64,000 bases of DNA, from assembly GCF_030811835.1 (NCBI RefSeq), contig NZ_JAUSRO010000004.1, positions 124,001 to 188,000 of the forward strand. Direction: 5' to 3'. Shown here piece by piece: positions 9,103 through 17,547 of the stretch. Position 1 is the stretch's first letter; each line of letters opens with the position of its first letter. A program made the translations under genes and the position numbers. Source of the DNA: Variovorax ginsengisoli (GTDB taxonomy: Bacteria; Pseudomonadota; Gammaproteobacteria; Burkholderiales; Burkholderiaceae_C). The notes below the pieces were generated by a model. The model worked only from the letters and a program-made list of their open reading frames with translations, did not search any database and was not told the origin of the DNA.

Positions 9103-9184
9103 ATTTTCGTTTATTTTCGTTTTTTCTTTCCAAGCCCACAAGAAGTACTTATTATTTTCCTTTTTGTTTCTTCATTTTCGTTTG
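9103..9184. promoter_or_regulatory. Phased ATTTTCGTTT repeats, putative GlpR operators
   Basis: ATTTTCGTTT occurs at 9103-9112, 9113-9122 and 9174-9183, with a one-mismatch copy (ATTTTCCTTT) at 9154-9163. The first two are head-to-tail at exactly 10 bp and the last two are 20 bp apart, so the copies within each pair face the same side of the helix. The block fills the whole glpD-glpR spacer. DeoR-family regulators such as GlpR commonly bind short repeated sites, so GlpR is the obvious ligand. Confidence 0.72.
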
Positions 9185-9193
9185 AATTCACCG

Positions 9194-9970
9194 ATGCAGT
9201 CACCTGCCGATGCCAACCCCCGCCAGCTTCGCCTGTTGGACACCGTGCGCACGCGTGGCGCCATGACGGTCGAGCAGTTGGCCGATCTGTTGGGCGTGAC
9301 GTTGCAGACCATCCGCCGCGACGTGCAGCGCCTGGCCGACGACGGGCTGCTGGCGCGCTTTCACGGCGGCGTGCGCCTGCCGGCATCGACCACCGAAAAC
9401 ATCGCGCACCGCCAGCGTGCGGTGCTCCACGCCGAAGGCAAGGCGCGCATTGCGGCGGCCGTGGCCGCTCAGGTGCCCGATGGATGCTCGCTCATCCTCA
9501 ATATCGGCACGACCACCGAAGCGATTGCCAAGGCACTTCTGCGCCATCGCGGACTGCGCGTGATCACCAACAACCTGCGGGTGGCCACGATCCTGAGCGA
9601 CAACCCGTCGTGCGAAGTGATCGTGGCCGGCGGCGTGGTGCGCTCGCGCGACTGGGGCATCGTCGGCGAGGCGGCGGTCGACTTCATACGACAGTTCAAG
9701 GTCGACATCGCGCTGATCGGCATCTCGGGCATCGAGGCCGACGGCACGCTGCGCGACTTCGACTACCGCGAAGTGAAGGTGGCGCAGACCATCGTGCAGC
9801 AGGCCCGCGAGGTCTGGCTGGCCGCCGACAGCAGCAAGTTCCACCGGCCGGCCATGGTGGAGCTGGGGCGGCTCGATCAGATCCACCGGCTGTTCACCGA
9901 TGCACCACCGCCCGAGCCCTTTCCCGCGCTGCTGGCCGAGGCCGGTATCCGCTGCGAAGTGGCGCCCTGA
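9194..9970 (+). CDS. glpR: DeoR-family repressor, glycerol-3-phosphate regulon
   Basis: 258 residues. The N-terminal winged helix (RQLRLLDTVRTRGAMTVEQL then GVTLQTIRRDVQRLADDGLL) matches the DeoR DNA-binding signature, and the C-terminal domain has the sugar-phosphate-binding fold (LILNIGTTTEAIAKAL, ITNNLRVATIL, CEVIVAGGVVRSRD). Being divergent from glpD, it should repress glpD and be released by glycerol 3-phosphate. The ATG at 9194 is used; an upstream in-frame TTG at 9164 lies inside the operator repeats. Confidence 0.92.
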   Translation: MQSPADANPRQLRLLDTVRTRGAMTVEQLADLLGVTLQTIRRDVQRLADDGLLARFHGGVRLPASTTENIAHRQRAVLHAEGKARIAAAVAAQVPDGCSLILNIGTTTEAIAKALLRHRGLRVITNNLRVATILSDNPSCEVIVAGGVVRSRDWGIVGEAAVDFIRQFKVDIALIGISGIEADGTLRDFDYREVKVAQTIVQQAREVWLAADSSKFHRPAMVELGRLDQIHRLFTDAPPPEPFPALLAEAGIRCEVAP

Positions 9971-9992
9971 GAACGCGACGCGCCGAGCCGTT

Positions 9993-11771
9993 TCAGCCGG
10001 CCGCGCCGCGGCAATGCGCGAAGGCGTCGAGTTGCGGCTTGTAGGTCGGCGTGCGCACATCCATCACGCCGAGCAGCGTGTGGTACAGGTTGTCGTGGGT
10101 GAGCGCCGCGTCGCGGTTGCCTTGCAGGCACCGCGTCGACAGCTTCTCGCGCGCCAGCAGGCCGGCGTCGAACCACGCCACCATCGGCACGTGCTTCTGC
10201 ACCTCCGGTGCGAAGTCGTACGGCAGGCCATGCAAAAACAGGCCGAACTCGCCGAGCGACTCGCCGTGGTCGCTCATGTAGAGCATGCCGGTGTCGAACT
10301 TCGGCGACTGGGTCTTGAGCCAGTCGATGGTGTGCGCCAGGAACTGGTCGGTGTGCGCGATCGAGTTGTCGTACGCATTGATCAGCTCACCGTGGCTGCA
10401 ATCGGCCAGCACGTTGGTCTTGCATTCCGGCAGAAAGCGCTTGGAATTGGAGTTCGACCGCTTGTAATAGGCGGGGCCATGGCTGCCCATCTGGTGCAGC
10501 ACCAGAAGGACGCCCTTGCTGCGGCGATCGGCGGGCAGCGCCGCAATGCGCTGGTCGATGTTCTTGAGCATCACGTCGTCCAGGCACTCGTCGCCGTCGC
10601 AAAGCGCGCTCTTGACCGCCGGGTCGAGGCCGTCGCCCGCCGACACGTTCGGCACGCGCACGCACACGCCCTTGCAGCCGGCCTGGTTGTCGATCCACAA
10701 CACGGCGAGGCCGGCGGCCTGGGCCACGTCGAGCAGGCTTTCGTAGTCGTCCTTGCGGCCTTCGTAGCCCTGCTTGCCCAAGTGCGAGAACATGCACGGC
10801 ACCGAGGCCAGCGTGTTGGTACCGCAGGAATGCACGTTGCGCCAGCTCAGCACGTCACGCGCGGCCAGTTGCGGCGTGGTGTCACGTGCGTAGCCATTGA
10901 GCGCGAAATGGTCGGATCGCGCCGTCTCGCCCACCACCATCACGAACAGCGGTGGCTTGATCTGCGCTGCGTAACTCGCACCCAGCGCGGCACCACCCGA
11001 AATCGGTATCAGCTTGCCGCTGCGCTTGAACAGCGGCTTGATGAACACCGCCCCGCTCGAGTAGACAATGGCCAGCGGATTCATCATGTAGCGCAAAGTC
11101 GTGTTGTTCCGCATGAGCGGCGCCAGATCGCGCGACATGGCGGCCGCACCGCCGGCCACCACGGCCAGGGCCGCCACCAGCAGGAGCGCATTGCGCCAGA
11201 GTTGGCCCCACAGCCGCATCGGCAGGATGCGCACGCGCAGCAGCCACCAGGTCGGCAGCGCCATCACCAGCAGCACGTTCAGGAGCATGCGCGGCCCGAG
11301 CAGGTCGCGCGTTTCGTGCAGGTCCGTCTGCATGGCGTTGGCGGCCATGGTCGGGTCCATCACCACACGGTAGGTCAGCATGTAGTGCTGGGCCACCGCA
11401 GCCACCAGCAGCAGCACGAACCACACCGGCTTCATCCAGCGCGACCAGGCTGTCAGCGACAGCAGAGCCAGCGTGCCGAAGCCGACGAGCACGGCCATGG
11501 CCGCCACCAGCCGCAGGTAGACACTCGGCGGGCCGCCCAGGTGCGCCAGCGCGCCCCAGAGCGTCCAGTTGGCGGCGACGAGAAAATAGACGCTGAGCCA
11601 CGCGACGGCCAGACGCGCCGAGCACGGACGTGCCATCCATTGGTCAACCTGCGTCAGCCAGGCCGGAATGTACTGTTTCACGGAAGATGGGCCGGGATGC
11701 GTGGATGCGCCGCGCGCAGCCGATGAGCCAGCCGCGCCCAGCGCGGCGGCATCGATAATTTCAGGGGGCAT
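9993..11771 (-). CDS. eptA: Phosphoethanolamine-lipid A transferase
   Basis: 592 residues. Five hydrophobic segments in the first 220 residues anchor a periplasmic alkaline-phosphatase-like domain. Zinc and catalytic signatures are present: VMVVGETARSDHFALNGYAR, the nucleophile-Thr segment SCGTNTLASVPCMFS, VLHQMGSHGPAYY and YMSDHGESLGEFGLFLHGLP. Paired cysteines in the soluble domain fit disulfides. The enzyme moves phosphoethanolamine from phosphatidylethanolamine to lipid A, conferring cationic peptide resistance. The N-terminal 30 residues are atypical, so translation may begin at an internal start. Immediately upstream lie tandem CTGAAC repeats likely bound by the response regulator at 12665. 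Confidence 0.93.
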   Translation of the reverse strand: MPPEIIDAAALGAAGSSAARGASTHPGPSSVKQYIPAWLTQVDQWMARPCSARLAVAWLSVYFLVAANWTLWGALAHLGGPPSVYLRLVAAMAVLVGFGTLALLSLTAWSRWMKPVWFVLLLVAAVAQHYMLTYRVVMDPTMAANAMQTDLHETRDLLGPRMLLNVLLVMALPTWWLLRVRILPMRLWGQLWRNALLLVAALAVVAGGAAAMSRDLAPLMRNNTTLRYMMNPLAIVYSSGAVFIKPLFKRSGKLIPISGGAALGASYAAQIKPPLFVMVVGETARSDHFALNGYARDTTPQLAARDVLSWRNVHSCGTNTLASVPCMFSHLGKQGYEGRKDDYESLLDVAQAAGLAVLWIDNQAGCKGVCVRVPNVSAGDGLDPAVKSALCDGDECLDDVMLKNIDQRIAALPADRRSKGVLLVLHQMGSHGPAYYKRSNSNSKRFLPECKTNVLADCSHGELINAYDNSIAHTDQFLAHTIDWLKTQSPKFDTGMLYMSDHGESLGEFGLFLHGLPYDFAPEVQKHVPMVAWFDAGLLAREKLSTRCLQGNRDAALTHDNLYHTLLGVMDVRTPTYKPQLDAFAHCRGAAG

Positions 11772-11793
11772 CTGCCAACGATAGACAACGGGC

Positions 11794-11838
11794 CTGAAGA
11801 TTGCCTGAACATCTCGTTCAGGTTTCGTTCAGCTTCAG
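11794..11838. promoter_or_regulatory. PmrA-like boxes upstream of eptA
   Basis: On the minus strand CTGAACG (11832-11826) and CTGAACG (11821-11815) repeat with an 11-bp period and an AAAC spacer. On the plus strand CTGAAGA (11794-11800) and CTGAACA (11805-11811) repeat with the same period. OmpR/PmrA-type regulators bind two half-sites one helical turn apart. A related pair, ATGAACG-CTAC-CTGAAGG, precedes the response regulator gene at 12609-12626. Confidence 0.68.
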
Positions 11839-12536
11839 TTGCCCACCACCGCGAGGCCAGCCCGTGCGCGCTGCCGCCGCACGGCCTGCACACCCAGATC
11901 GATCACCAGCCCGACGGCCCAGCAGACCCATGCCGTCCACAACGTGTGGCTCATGTAGTGCGCGCCACGCCACTGCTGGCCCAGCCCCAGCGCGAAACCG
12001 ACCACGATGGCCACCGCCAGCCAGCGACGCGCCGCCACGGGCGCACCGGTGCGCAAGGCGAACCAGCCACCAAGGTAAGCAAAAGCGGCCGATGCATGGC
12101 CCGCCGGAAAACACCGCCCCGGTCCGCCGTCAGCCACACCCCAGGCCCAGTGCGAGACATGGCGTGCCGTGCCGCCGAACTCGGCGAGATCCCAGGGACA
12201 ACTCGTGCTGCTGGCGCTCTTGATCAGCGACACGGCCAGTACCGACACCAGCACGGTGGCGGCCAGCTGCAGCCGCGCAGGCAGATCCACCTGACGCAGG
12301 AAGCCGACCGGCCAGCGCACGGCCACGAACAAGGCGAACAACAGCAGCCAGCTCAGCAAGCGTGGCCCCTCGTGCATCACGAGCAACAGCGCCCGGCTGT
12401 CGCGCCACGGGAATCCATGGGGTGTAGCCGCCAGCCGTGCCAGGGGCAGGTCGAGGCCGGACAGGTCCCAGAGCAGGACGATGGCCAGGAAGGCAAAGGT
12501 CAGAACGAGCAGGCGCGGGGTCGAGGAGCGGTTCAT
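11835..12536 (-). CDS. PAP2-family membrane phosphatase
   Basis: 233 residues with about six hydrophobic segments. The PAP2 motifs are KSASSTSCPWDL, CFPAGHASAAF (catalytic His) and RGAHYMSHTLWTAWVCW. In the third motif a His replaces the usual charge-relay Asp four residues after the catalytic His, a variant I believe is common in lipid A phosphatase-like relatives but could not check. It probably removes phosphate from lipid A or undecaprenyl/phosphatidyl phosphates at the periplasmic face, clearing the way for EptA. It precedes eptA on the same strand and diverges from the regulator gene. The start MNRSSTPRLL is preferred over a long upstream extension. Confidence 0.85.
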   Translation of the reverse strand: MNRSSTPRLLVLTFAFLAIVLLWDLSGLDLPLARLAATPHGFPWRDSRALLLVMHEGPRLLSWLLLFALFVAVRWPVGFLRQVDLPARLQLAATVLVSVLAVSLIKSASSTSCPWDLAEFGGTARHVSHWAWGVADGGPGRCFPAGHASAAFAYLGGWFALRTGAPVAARRWLAVAIVVGFALGLGQQWRGAHYMSHTLWTAWVCWAVGLVIDLGVQAVRRQRARAGLAVVGN

Positions 12537-12608
12537 GCACAACAGGAATCGATAGGAAAAAGCCCGGCCGAGGCATGGGCTACCGGGCGCCGAGCCTAGG
12601 CCCGCTTC

Positions 12609-12626
12609 ATGAACGCTACCTGAAGG
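12609..12626 (+). promoter_or_regulatory. PmrA-like box upstream of the response regulator
   Basis: ATGAACG-CTAC-CTGAAGG has two half-sites with an 11-bp period, the same layout as the boxes before eptA. It lies 39 bp before the GTG start in the spacer shared with the divergent PAP2 gene, so it could serve both directions and give autoregulation. Confidence 0.6.
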
Positions 12627-12664
12627 CCCTAGACTTCCTTCTTTCTTTTTCAAACGAGGTGCTG

Positions 12665-13342
12665 GTGCGGATTCTGCTGGTCGAAGACGATGTGGCGCTG
12701 TCGGATGCGGTCTGCGGCTACCTGCGCGCCAAGGCTTTCGTGGTCGATGCCGTACGCAGCCTGGCGATGGCCGGCAATGCCCTGCGCGCCGCCCAGTACG
12801 CAGCCGTGCTGCTCGACCTGCACCTGGGCGACGGTGATGGCCTGCTGCTGCTGCCTCAGATCCGCAGCTTGCGCGACAGCCCGATCGTCATCGTGCTGAC
12901 CGCGCGCGATCAGGTGACCGACCGCATCCGCGGCCTGGATGCGGGTGCCGACGACTACCTGATCAAGCCCTATGACCCGGCCGAACTGCTCGCGCGCCTG
13001 CGGGCCGTCGAGCGGCGACGCAGCGCTGCGCACAAACCGGTGCTCGAACTGGGCAGCCTGCATATCGACCTCGCGCGCGAGCTCGTGAGTCAACTGGGCG
13101 TGCAGATCAACCTCACGCAGAAGGAATGGGCCCTGCTGCGCGTGATGGCCACCCGCCCCGAGCGCATCCACACCCGCGAGAACCTTCAGGACGCCCTCTA
13201 CGGCTTCGACGACGAGGCCGACAGCAACACGCTGGAAGTGTTCATCAGCCGCCTGCGTCGCAAGCTCGGCCGCGACCACATCCAGACGCTGCGCGGCCTG
13301 GGCTACCGACTGGTCGGGCAGCCGCAAGAGGGTGACGCTTGA
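12665..13342 (+). CDS. OmpR/PmrA-family response regulator
   Basis: 225 residues. Receiver domain with acidic pocket (LLVEDD), phosphoacceptor Asp51 (AAVLLDLHLGDGDG), VLTARD and IKPY, followed by a winged-helix output domain (LTQKEWALLRVMATRPERIH, FISRLRRKLGRDHIQTLRGL). GTG start: GAGG is five bases upstream and gives the canonical MRILLVEDD; another GTG six bases earlier is possible. It overlaps the kinase gene. Its neighbours PAP2 and eptA, plus shared 11-bp repeats, suggest a PmrA-type regulator of lipid A modification. Confidence 0.92.
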   Translation: MRILLVEDDVALSDAVCGYLRAKAFVVDAVRSLAMAGNALRAAQYAAVLLDLHLGDGDGLLLLPQIRSLRDSPIVIVLTARDQVTDRIRGLDAGADDYLIKPYDPAELLARLRAVERRRSAAHKPVLELGSLHIDLARELVSQLGVQINLTQKEWALLRVMATRPERIHTRENLQDALYGFDDEADSNTLEVFISRLRRKLGRDHIQTLRGLGYRLVGQPQEGDA

Positions 13343-14682
13343 AGCCCGCCGGCAAGCTGGCCGACCGGCTCACCCGCACCCTCATCCGCTGGGTGGGTGG
13401 CGTGTGGCTGTTGTGCGTGATCGGCGTGGTCTGGTATGTGGACGGCGAGATCAACTACAACTTCGACCACGAGCTGGTGGAGGTCTCTCACCGCATGTTC
13501 GACATCGCGCTGGAAGACCTCGACCGGCGCGAGGGCAGTCAGTCCTCCCAGGCCGACGCCGGGCCGATGGTCGCGCCAACACCGATCTTCGCAGACGCGG
13601 CGGTGATGTTCCAGGTCGTCGACGCCAACGAACGGGTGCTGCTGCGCTCGGCCGAGACGCCCGCGGACACCTTCGATGTGCCGCTGGCGGTCGGCTTCGC
13701 CAACGACGCGTCGTGGCGCATCTACACCGTGCGCCATCCGACCCGCAAGCTCTTCCTGCAGGTCGCGGACCCGCTGTCGGAGCGACGCACGGCGCTCAAT
13801 CGCACACTCCTGGGCCTGATCATCCCGCTGGTTGCCGTGCTGCCTCTGCTCGCGCTGCTGCTGAGACGCATCGCGCGCCGTGAGCTGGCGGTGTTGCAAG
13901 GCCTGTCGCTGCAGATCGCCGGACGCAGCGGCACCGACCTGAGTCCGATCCCGCTGCAGGACATGCCACAGGAGCTGCAGGTGGTCACCGACCACGTCAA
14001 CCATCTGCTGGGCCGGCTCTCGCAGTCGCTGGACGTGGAGCGCGCGCTGGCGGCCAACGCCGCGCACGAACTGCGCACACCGCTGGCGACCGCATTGCTG
14101 CACCTGCAGACCGCGCTGGAGCACGACCTGCGCCGCGACGACGTGGTCGCAGCGCTCAATGCACTGCGCACGCTCAGCCATCGCACCGAAAAACTGCTGC
14201 AGCTCTCGCGTGCCGAGTCGAGCGCCTCTCTCACGCGCACCCCGGTCGATCTGGTGCAACTGGTGGCGACGGTGGCGCAGGAATTCTGGCAACAGCCGGC
14301 CGCACTCCACCGGCTCGGCCTGAAGGTGCCCGACAGCGGCGATGCGCCGGTCGCACTCGGCGATGTCGACGCGCTCGCGATCGCGTTGCGCAACCTGGTG
14401 GAGAACGCACTGCGCTATGCCCAGGGAGCCGCTGTGGAGATCGAGGTCGACGTCGACGGCCACCTCATCGTTCGCGACTTCGGACCGGGTGTGAACGACG
14501 TCGAGTTGCACACCCTGCAACAGCGCCACGTGCGCCACAGTGCTGAGCATGCCGGCTACGGGCTGGGCCTGTCGATCGTCAGCACCATCGTCGAGAAGCA
14601 CGGCGGGTGGCTCGAACTGCGGTCACCGCTGCCGGGTGCGACGCATGGCTTCGAGGCGAGGATCGGACTGCAGCGGGCCTAG
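13339..14682 (+). CDS. Sensor histidine kinase, PmrB/QseC-like
   Basis: 447 residues. Two membrane segments (about 18-36 and 155-176) flank a periplasmic sensor of about 120 residues. HAMP region, phosphoacceptor His243 (ANAAHELRTPLATALLHLQ), N-box RNLVENALRYAQ, G1 DFGPGVND and G2 YGLGLSIV are all present. Translation begins at a TTG that overlaps the regulator stop by four bases (TTGA), indicating coupled translation. The sensor holds an acidic stretch (HELVEVSHRMFDIALEDLDR) that might bind cations, but the signal is not known. The 3' end overlaps the convergent TonB receptor by four bases. Confidence 0.92.
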   Translation: MKPAGKLADRLTRTLIRWVGGVWLLCVIGVVWYVDGEINYNFDHELVEVSHRMFDIALEDLDRREGSQSSQADAGPMVAPTPIFADAAVMFQVVDANERVLLRSAETPADTFDVPLAVGFANDASWRIYTVRHPTRKLFLQVADPLSERRTALNRTLLGLIIPLVAVLPLLALLLRRIARRELAVLQGLSLQIAGRSGTDLSPIPLQDMPQELQVVTDHVNHLLGRLSQSLDVERALAANAAHELRTPLATALLHLQTALEHDLRRDDVVAALNALRTLSHRTEKLLQLSRAESSASLTRTPVDLVQLVATVAQEFWQQPAALHRLGLKVPDSGDAPVALGDVDALAIALRNLVENALRYAQGAAVEIEVDVDGHLIVRDFGPGVNDVELHTLQQRHVRHSAEHAGYGLGLSIVSTIVEKHGGWLELRSPLPGATHGFEARIGLQRA

Positions 14683-16763
14683 AAAGTCCAGCGCGCACTC
14701 AGCCGGGTGCTGCGCGGCTCCATTGGATGCACATGGCGGTCGTCGATGCCATCGCCACAGGCGCCGCGGGCCACCTCGCCGACGGTGCACGATGCATAGG
14801 CGTACTCGATGTCGTTGCCTTTGCGCCCGGCCATGTTGAACACGTCGAGTCCGAGCGTGAGGTGCGGGTTCACCGCATAGCGCATGCCCAGATTGAGGAG
14901 CGTTGATGACTTCGAGCGTTCGGTGTTCCGCGTGTCCAGCGCGCGGGGCCCGAGGTAGCGCAGCCGCAGCGACGTCGTGAGCGGCCCGTCGACGAAGGTG
15001 ACGCCGGCGGCCAGCACCTTCTCGACCGCATTGTCGATGTAGTTGCCCTCGCCTTCCGGCGCCACGCCGCGAAAGCGGGCGCGTGACACGGCGCCGTCGA
15101 GCTCCAGGCGCCATGCCCGGTCGAGCTTCCAGCGCAGGGTCGCCTCGACCCCGCGACGGTTGCTGGCGCGGCCCGGCTCGGTCGAGCCGGCGTCGCCCAC
15201 GTAGACCAGTTCCGAGTCGAGCCTGAGCTGCCACAGCGCCAGCGTCGCGGTGAAGTCCTCGCTGGGCTGCAGGCGCCATCCGACTTCGGTCCCGACGCCC
15301 TTGACCAGCGCCGGCACACGGTCGGCCGGCAGGCCCGAGGCCGGGTCGGTCGTGATGGTCGCGCCGCGCACGTCGTTGCTGTGGAAGCCGACGCCTGCGT
15401 TCAGGTAGAGCTCCTGCTGCGGCGTCAGCGCATAGGCCAGGCCCGCCTTGGGGCTGGCCAGCGAATCGCGACCGCGGCCGCTGTTGACGGCGCCATACAC
15501 CGGCTCGCGCCCCTGCACGTCGTAGCGCAGTGCATCGCCACGCAGCCCCACATAGCCGCGCAGCCGGTCGGTCAGGTAGACCAGTTGCTGGCCATACACC
15601 GACAAGAGGTCCTGCGACACCTTGTCGTCGCGCACGGTGCCGAGTTGCTCGCGCGCCTGCGTGGCGTACAGGCCCACCTGGCCGATGCGGTCGCCACGCC
15701 AGCTCGCACCCACGCTCAGCACGCCGTCGAGGCCGCCGAACCGGGTCGGCATCGTGCGGGCCGCCTGGGCGCCGAAGACATGGCGGCGGTCGACCTGTTC
15801 GAACTGGTCACCGTTCACCGGGTCGTTCAGGAAATAGGTGAAATCGGAGAAGAGCCGAAAGCGGTAGTCGATGGCATAGGCGCTCAACGTCGTCTCGCCG
15901 TCCGGCCCCTTGTCGAACCATTTGCCCGACAGGCTGACGCGCTGCGTGTTGCCGCCGTCGCTGGGGTCGAGCGAGCCGAAGCGCGGCAGCTCGCCGCTGT
16001 CGATGAGGCGCTGTGGGACTTGGTCGGTCGCGGTCCAGCGGCTCTTGTAGGCCATGCCGGTCAGGCTGAACCCGCGCATCGGCGAACCCTGCGAATAGCG
16101 CAGCACCGCGTTGACCTTCTTGAGGTTCTCGGCCACGTCCCAGGGACCATCGTTGCCCTCGACCTCGATGGCGCCCAGCCAGGTCTGGTCCTGCACCGTG
16201 CGCGAGCCTGCGGCCAGCAGCCGGCGAAATTGGTGGCTGCCGACGCTGAGTTCGGCAAAGGGTGCTTCGAGCGCGCCGAAGTAATCGAGGGTCGCGCTTC
16301 CCGCCAGCGAGAAGTCGCCGCCATCGGCGAAGTACGGCCCCTTGCGGTAGCGCACGCCCGAGACCAGCTCGGGAATCAGGAAATTGAGGTCCGCGAAGCC
16401 CTGGCCATGCCCGTGCGTAGGCATGTTGACCGGCATGCCGTCAACGCTGACGGCGAAGTCGGTGCCGTGGTCGAGGTTGAAGCCGCGCAGGAAGTACTGG
16501 TTGGCCTTGCCGTCGCCCGAATGCTGGGTGGCCACGACGCCGGGCACCGCCTCGACGATGTCGCCGGGGCGCAGCTTGGGGCGCGTCTGGTAGGACTCGC
16601 GTTCCACCGCGCCCTCGCTGGCGCTGTCGGCTGAACCGATGGCCGCGTCGCGCGGTCCGCGCACCTCGATCTCTGGCAAATGGCTCTGCTGGGCACAGGC
16701 TGCGCCGGCAGCGAAAGCCACGCTCAATAGCACCGGTCGTGCCAGTGCCTGTCTGCGTGTCAT
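14679..16763 (-). CDS. TonB-dependent outer membrane receptor
   Basis: 694 residues with a signal peptide (cleavage near GAACAQQ), an N-terminal plug (residues about 60-170: YQTRPKLRPGDIVEAVPGVV, KANQYFLRGFNLDHGTDF, DGMPVNMPTHGHGQGFADLN) and a C-terminal 22-strand barrel ending in the terminal Phe of outer membrane proteins (LSARWTF). The His-containing plug loop MPTHGHGQG is characteristic of this subgroup, whose substrate I do not know. It diverges from the cluster starting at 16989, and the two share a 225-bp spacer, so co-regulation is likely. Confidence 0.92.
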   Translation of the reverse strand: MTRRQALARPVLLSVAFAAGAACAQQSHLPEIEVRGPRDAAIGSADSASEGAVERESYQTRPKLRPGDIVEAVPGVVATQHSGDGKANQYFLRGFNLDHGTDFAVSVDGMPVNMPTHGHGQGFADLNFLIPELVSGVRYRKGPYFADGGDFSLAGSATLDYFGALEAPFAELSVGSHQFRRLLAAGSRTVQDQTWLGAIEVEGNDGPWDVAENLKKVNAVLRYSQGSPMRGFSLTGMAYKSRWTATDQVPQRLIDSGELPRFGSLDPSDGGNTQRVSLSGKWFDKGPDGETTLSAYAIDYRFRLFSDFTYFLNDPVNGDQFEQVDRRHVFGAQAARTMPTRFGGLDGVLSVGASWRGDRIGQVGLYATQAREQLGTVRDDKVSQDLLSVYGQQLVYLTDRLRGYVGLRGDALRYDVQGREPVYGAVNSGRGRDSLASPKAGLAYALTPQQELYLNAGVGFHSNDVRGATITTDPASGLPADRVPALVKGVGTEVGWRLQPSEDFTATLALWQLRLDSELVYVGDAGSTEPGRASNRRGVEATLRWKLDRAWRLELDGAVSRARFRGVAPEGEGNYIDNAVEKVLAAGVTFVDGPLTTSLRLRYLGPRALDTRNTERSKSSTLLNLGMRYAVNPHLTLGLDVFNMAGRKGNDIEYAYASCTVGEVARGACGDGIDDRHVHPMEPRSTRLSARWTF

Positions 16764-16988
16764 CTCATCCCTCGTGTTCTTTGCGAAAGCGCGGATTGTC
16801 CGGTCACACGGTGACGCTGTCGTTACGCCGCCACGCGAACACGATGTCCAAAGAAAGTTCCCAAATTCTTACCAGATTCACGGCTACGTAACAGTCGAAA
16901 AATAGGATGAACTTCTCGGGGCCGCATCGCTCGCGTCCCGAAAAAACGCCCTTCAGACACTCCCTCACAACAGAGAAAGGCACTCGCC

Positions 16989-17504
16989 ATGCGACCCTGT
17001 CATCGCCTTCGTTTCTTGTTCGCCAGCAGCTTGCTGGCCATGTTGGCCGCCTGCGGCGGCGGTAGCGACTACCACGCCAGCAACACGCCCGCACCCTCCG
17101 GCAGCCCGGCCGCCTCGCCCAACGATTCCGCCAGGCAGGCTTCATTCGCCACCGACTACGGTTCCGGCCTCGCGGCCCTCAACACCTATGGTGGCCTGAC
17201 CAATGCAGCCTTCGTCGACAACTTCGACGACACCTTCGTGGATGCCGGCTACGCCAAGGCGCAGGTGCGCGAGGCCCTCACGCAGGAAGCCGCCGCGCTG
17301 CTGCTCTTCTCGACGGAGCTGTCGTCCTTCCCGGCCGTCAAGCTGTCGGCCGTCACGATCAACGGCTGTGACAGCAAGAACGTGTGCACGCTGAGCGCCA
17401 CGCTGACCAACACGGACGTCGACACCACCTCGGTCACTTTCACCACACGCCTGTCGTTCAGCGGCGGCAAATTCCGCCTGCTTGGCGACCAGAAGCAAGC
17501 CTGA
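16989..17504 (+). CDS. Uncharacterised lipoprotein
   Basis: 171 residues. Signal peptide with lipobox LAAC (Cys22), then a Gly/Ser/Pro/Ala-rich linker (to about residue 50) and a small domain with one pair of cysteines in NGCDSKNVCTLS. Beta-rich C-terminus (TVTFTT-type alternation) might be a nuclear-transport-factor-2-like or similar small fold, but I do not recognise the family. Preceded by AGAGAAAGG. First gene of the same-strand series opposite the TonB receptor; the PHP gene begins 43 bp later. Confidence 0.75.
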   Translation: MRPCHRLRFLFASSLLAMLAACGGGSDYHASNTPAPSGSPAASPNDSARQASFATDYGSGLAALNTYGGLTNAAFVDNFDDTFVDAGYAKAQVREALTQEAAALLLFSTELSSFPAVKLSAVTINGCDSKNVCTLSATLTNTDVDTTSVTFTTRLSFSGGKFRLLGDQKQA

Positions 17505-17547
17505 AGCCGCCTTCGCTCCCATCGAATCAACGTCCGGAAATCCTGTC

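Noticed and set aside
9900..11726. 608-codon plus-strand open frame
   Set aside because: Antisense of eptA, His/Gln-rich without family features.
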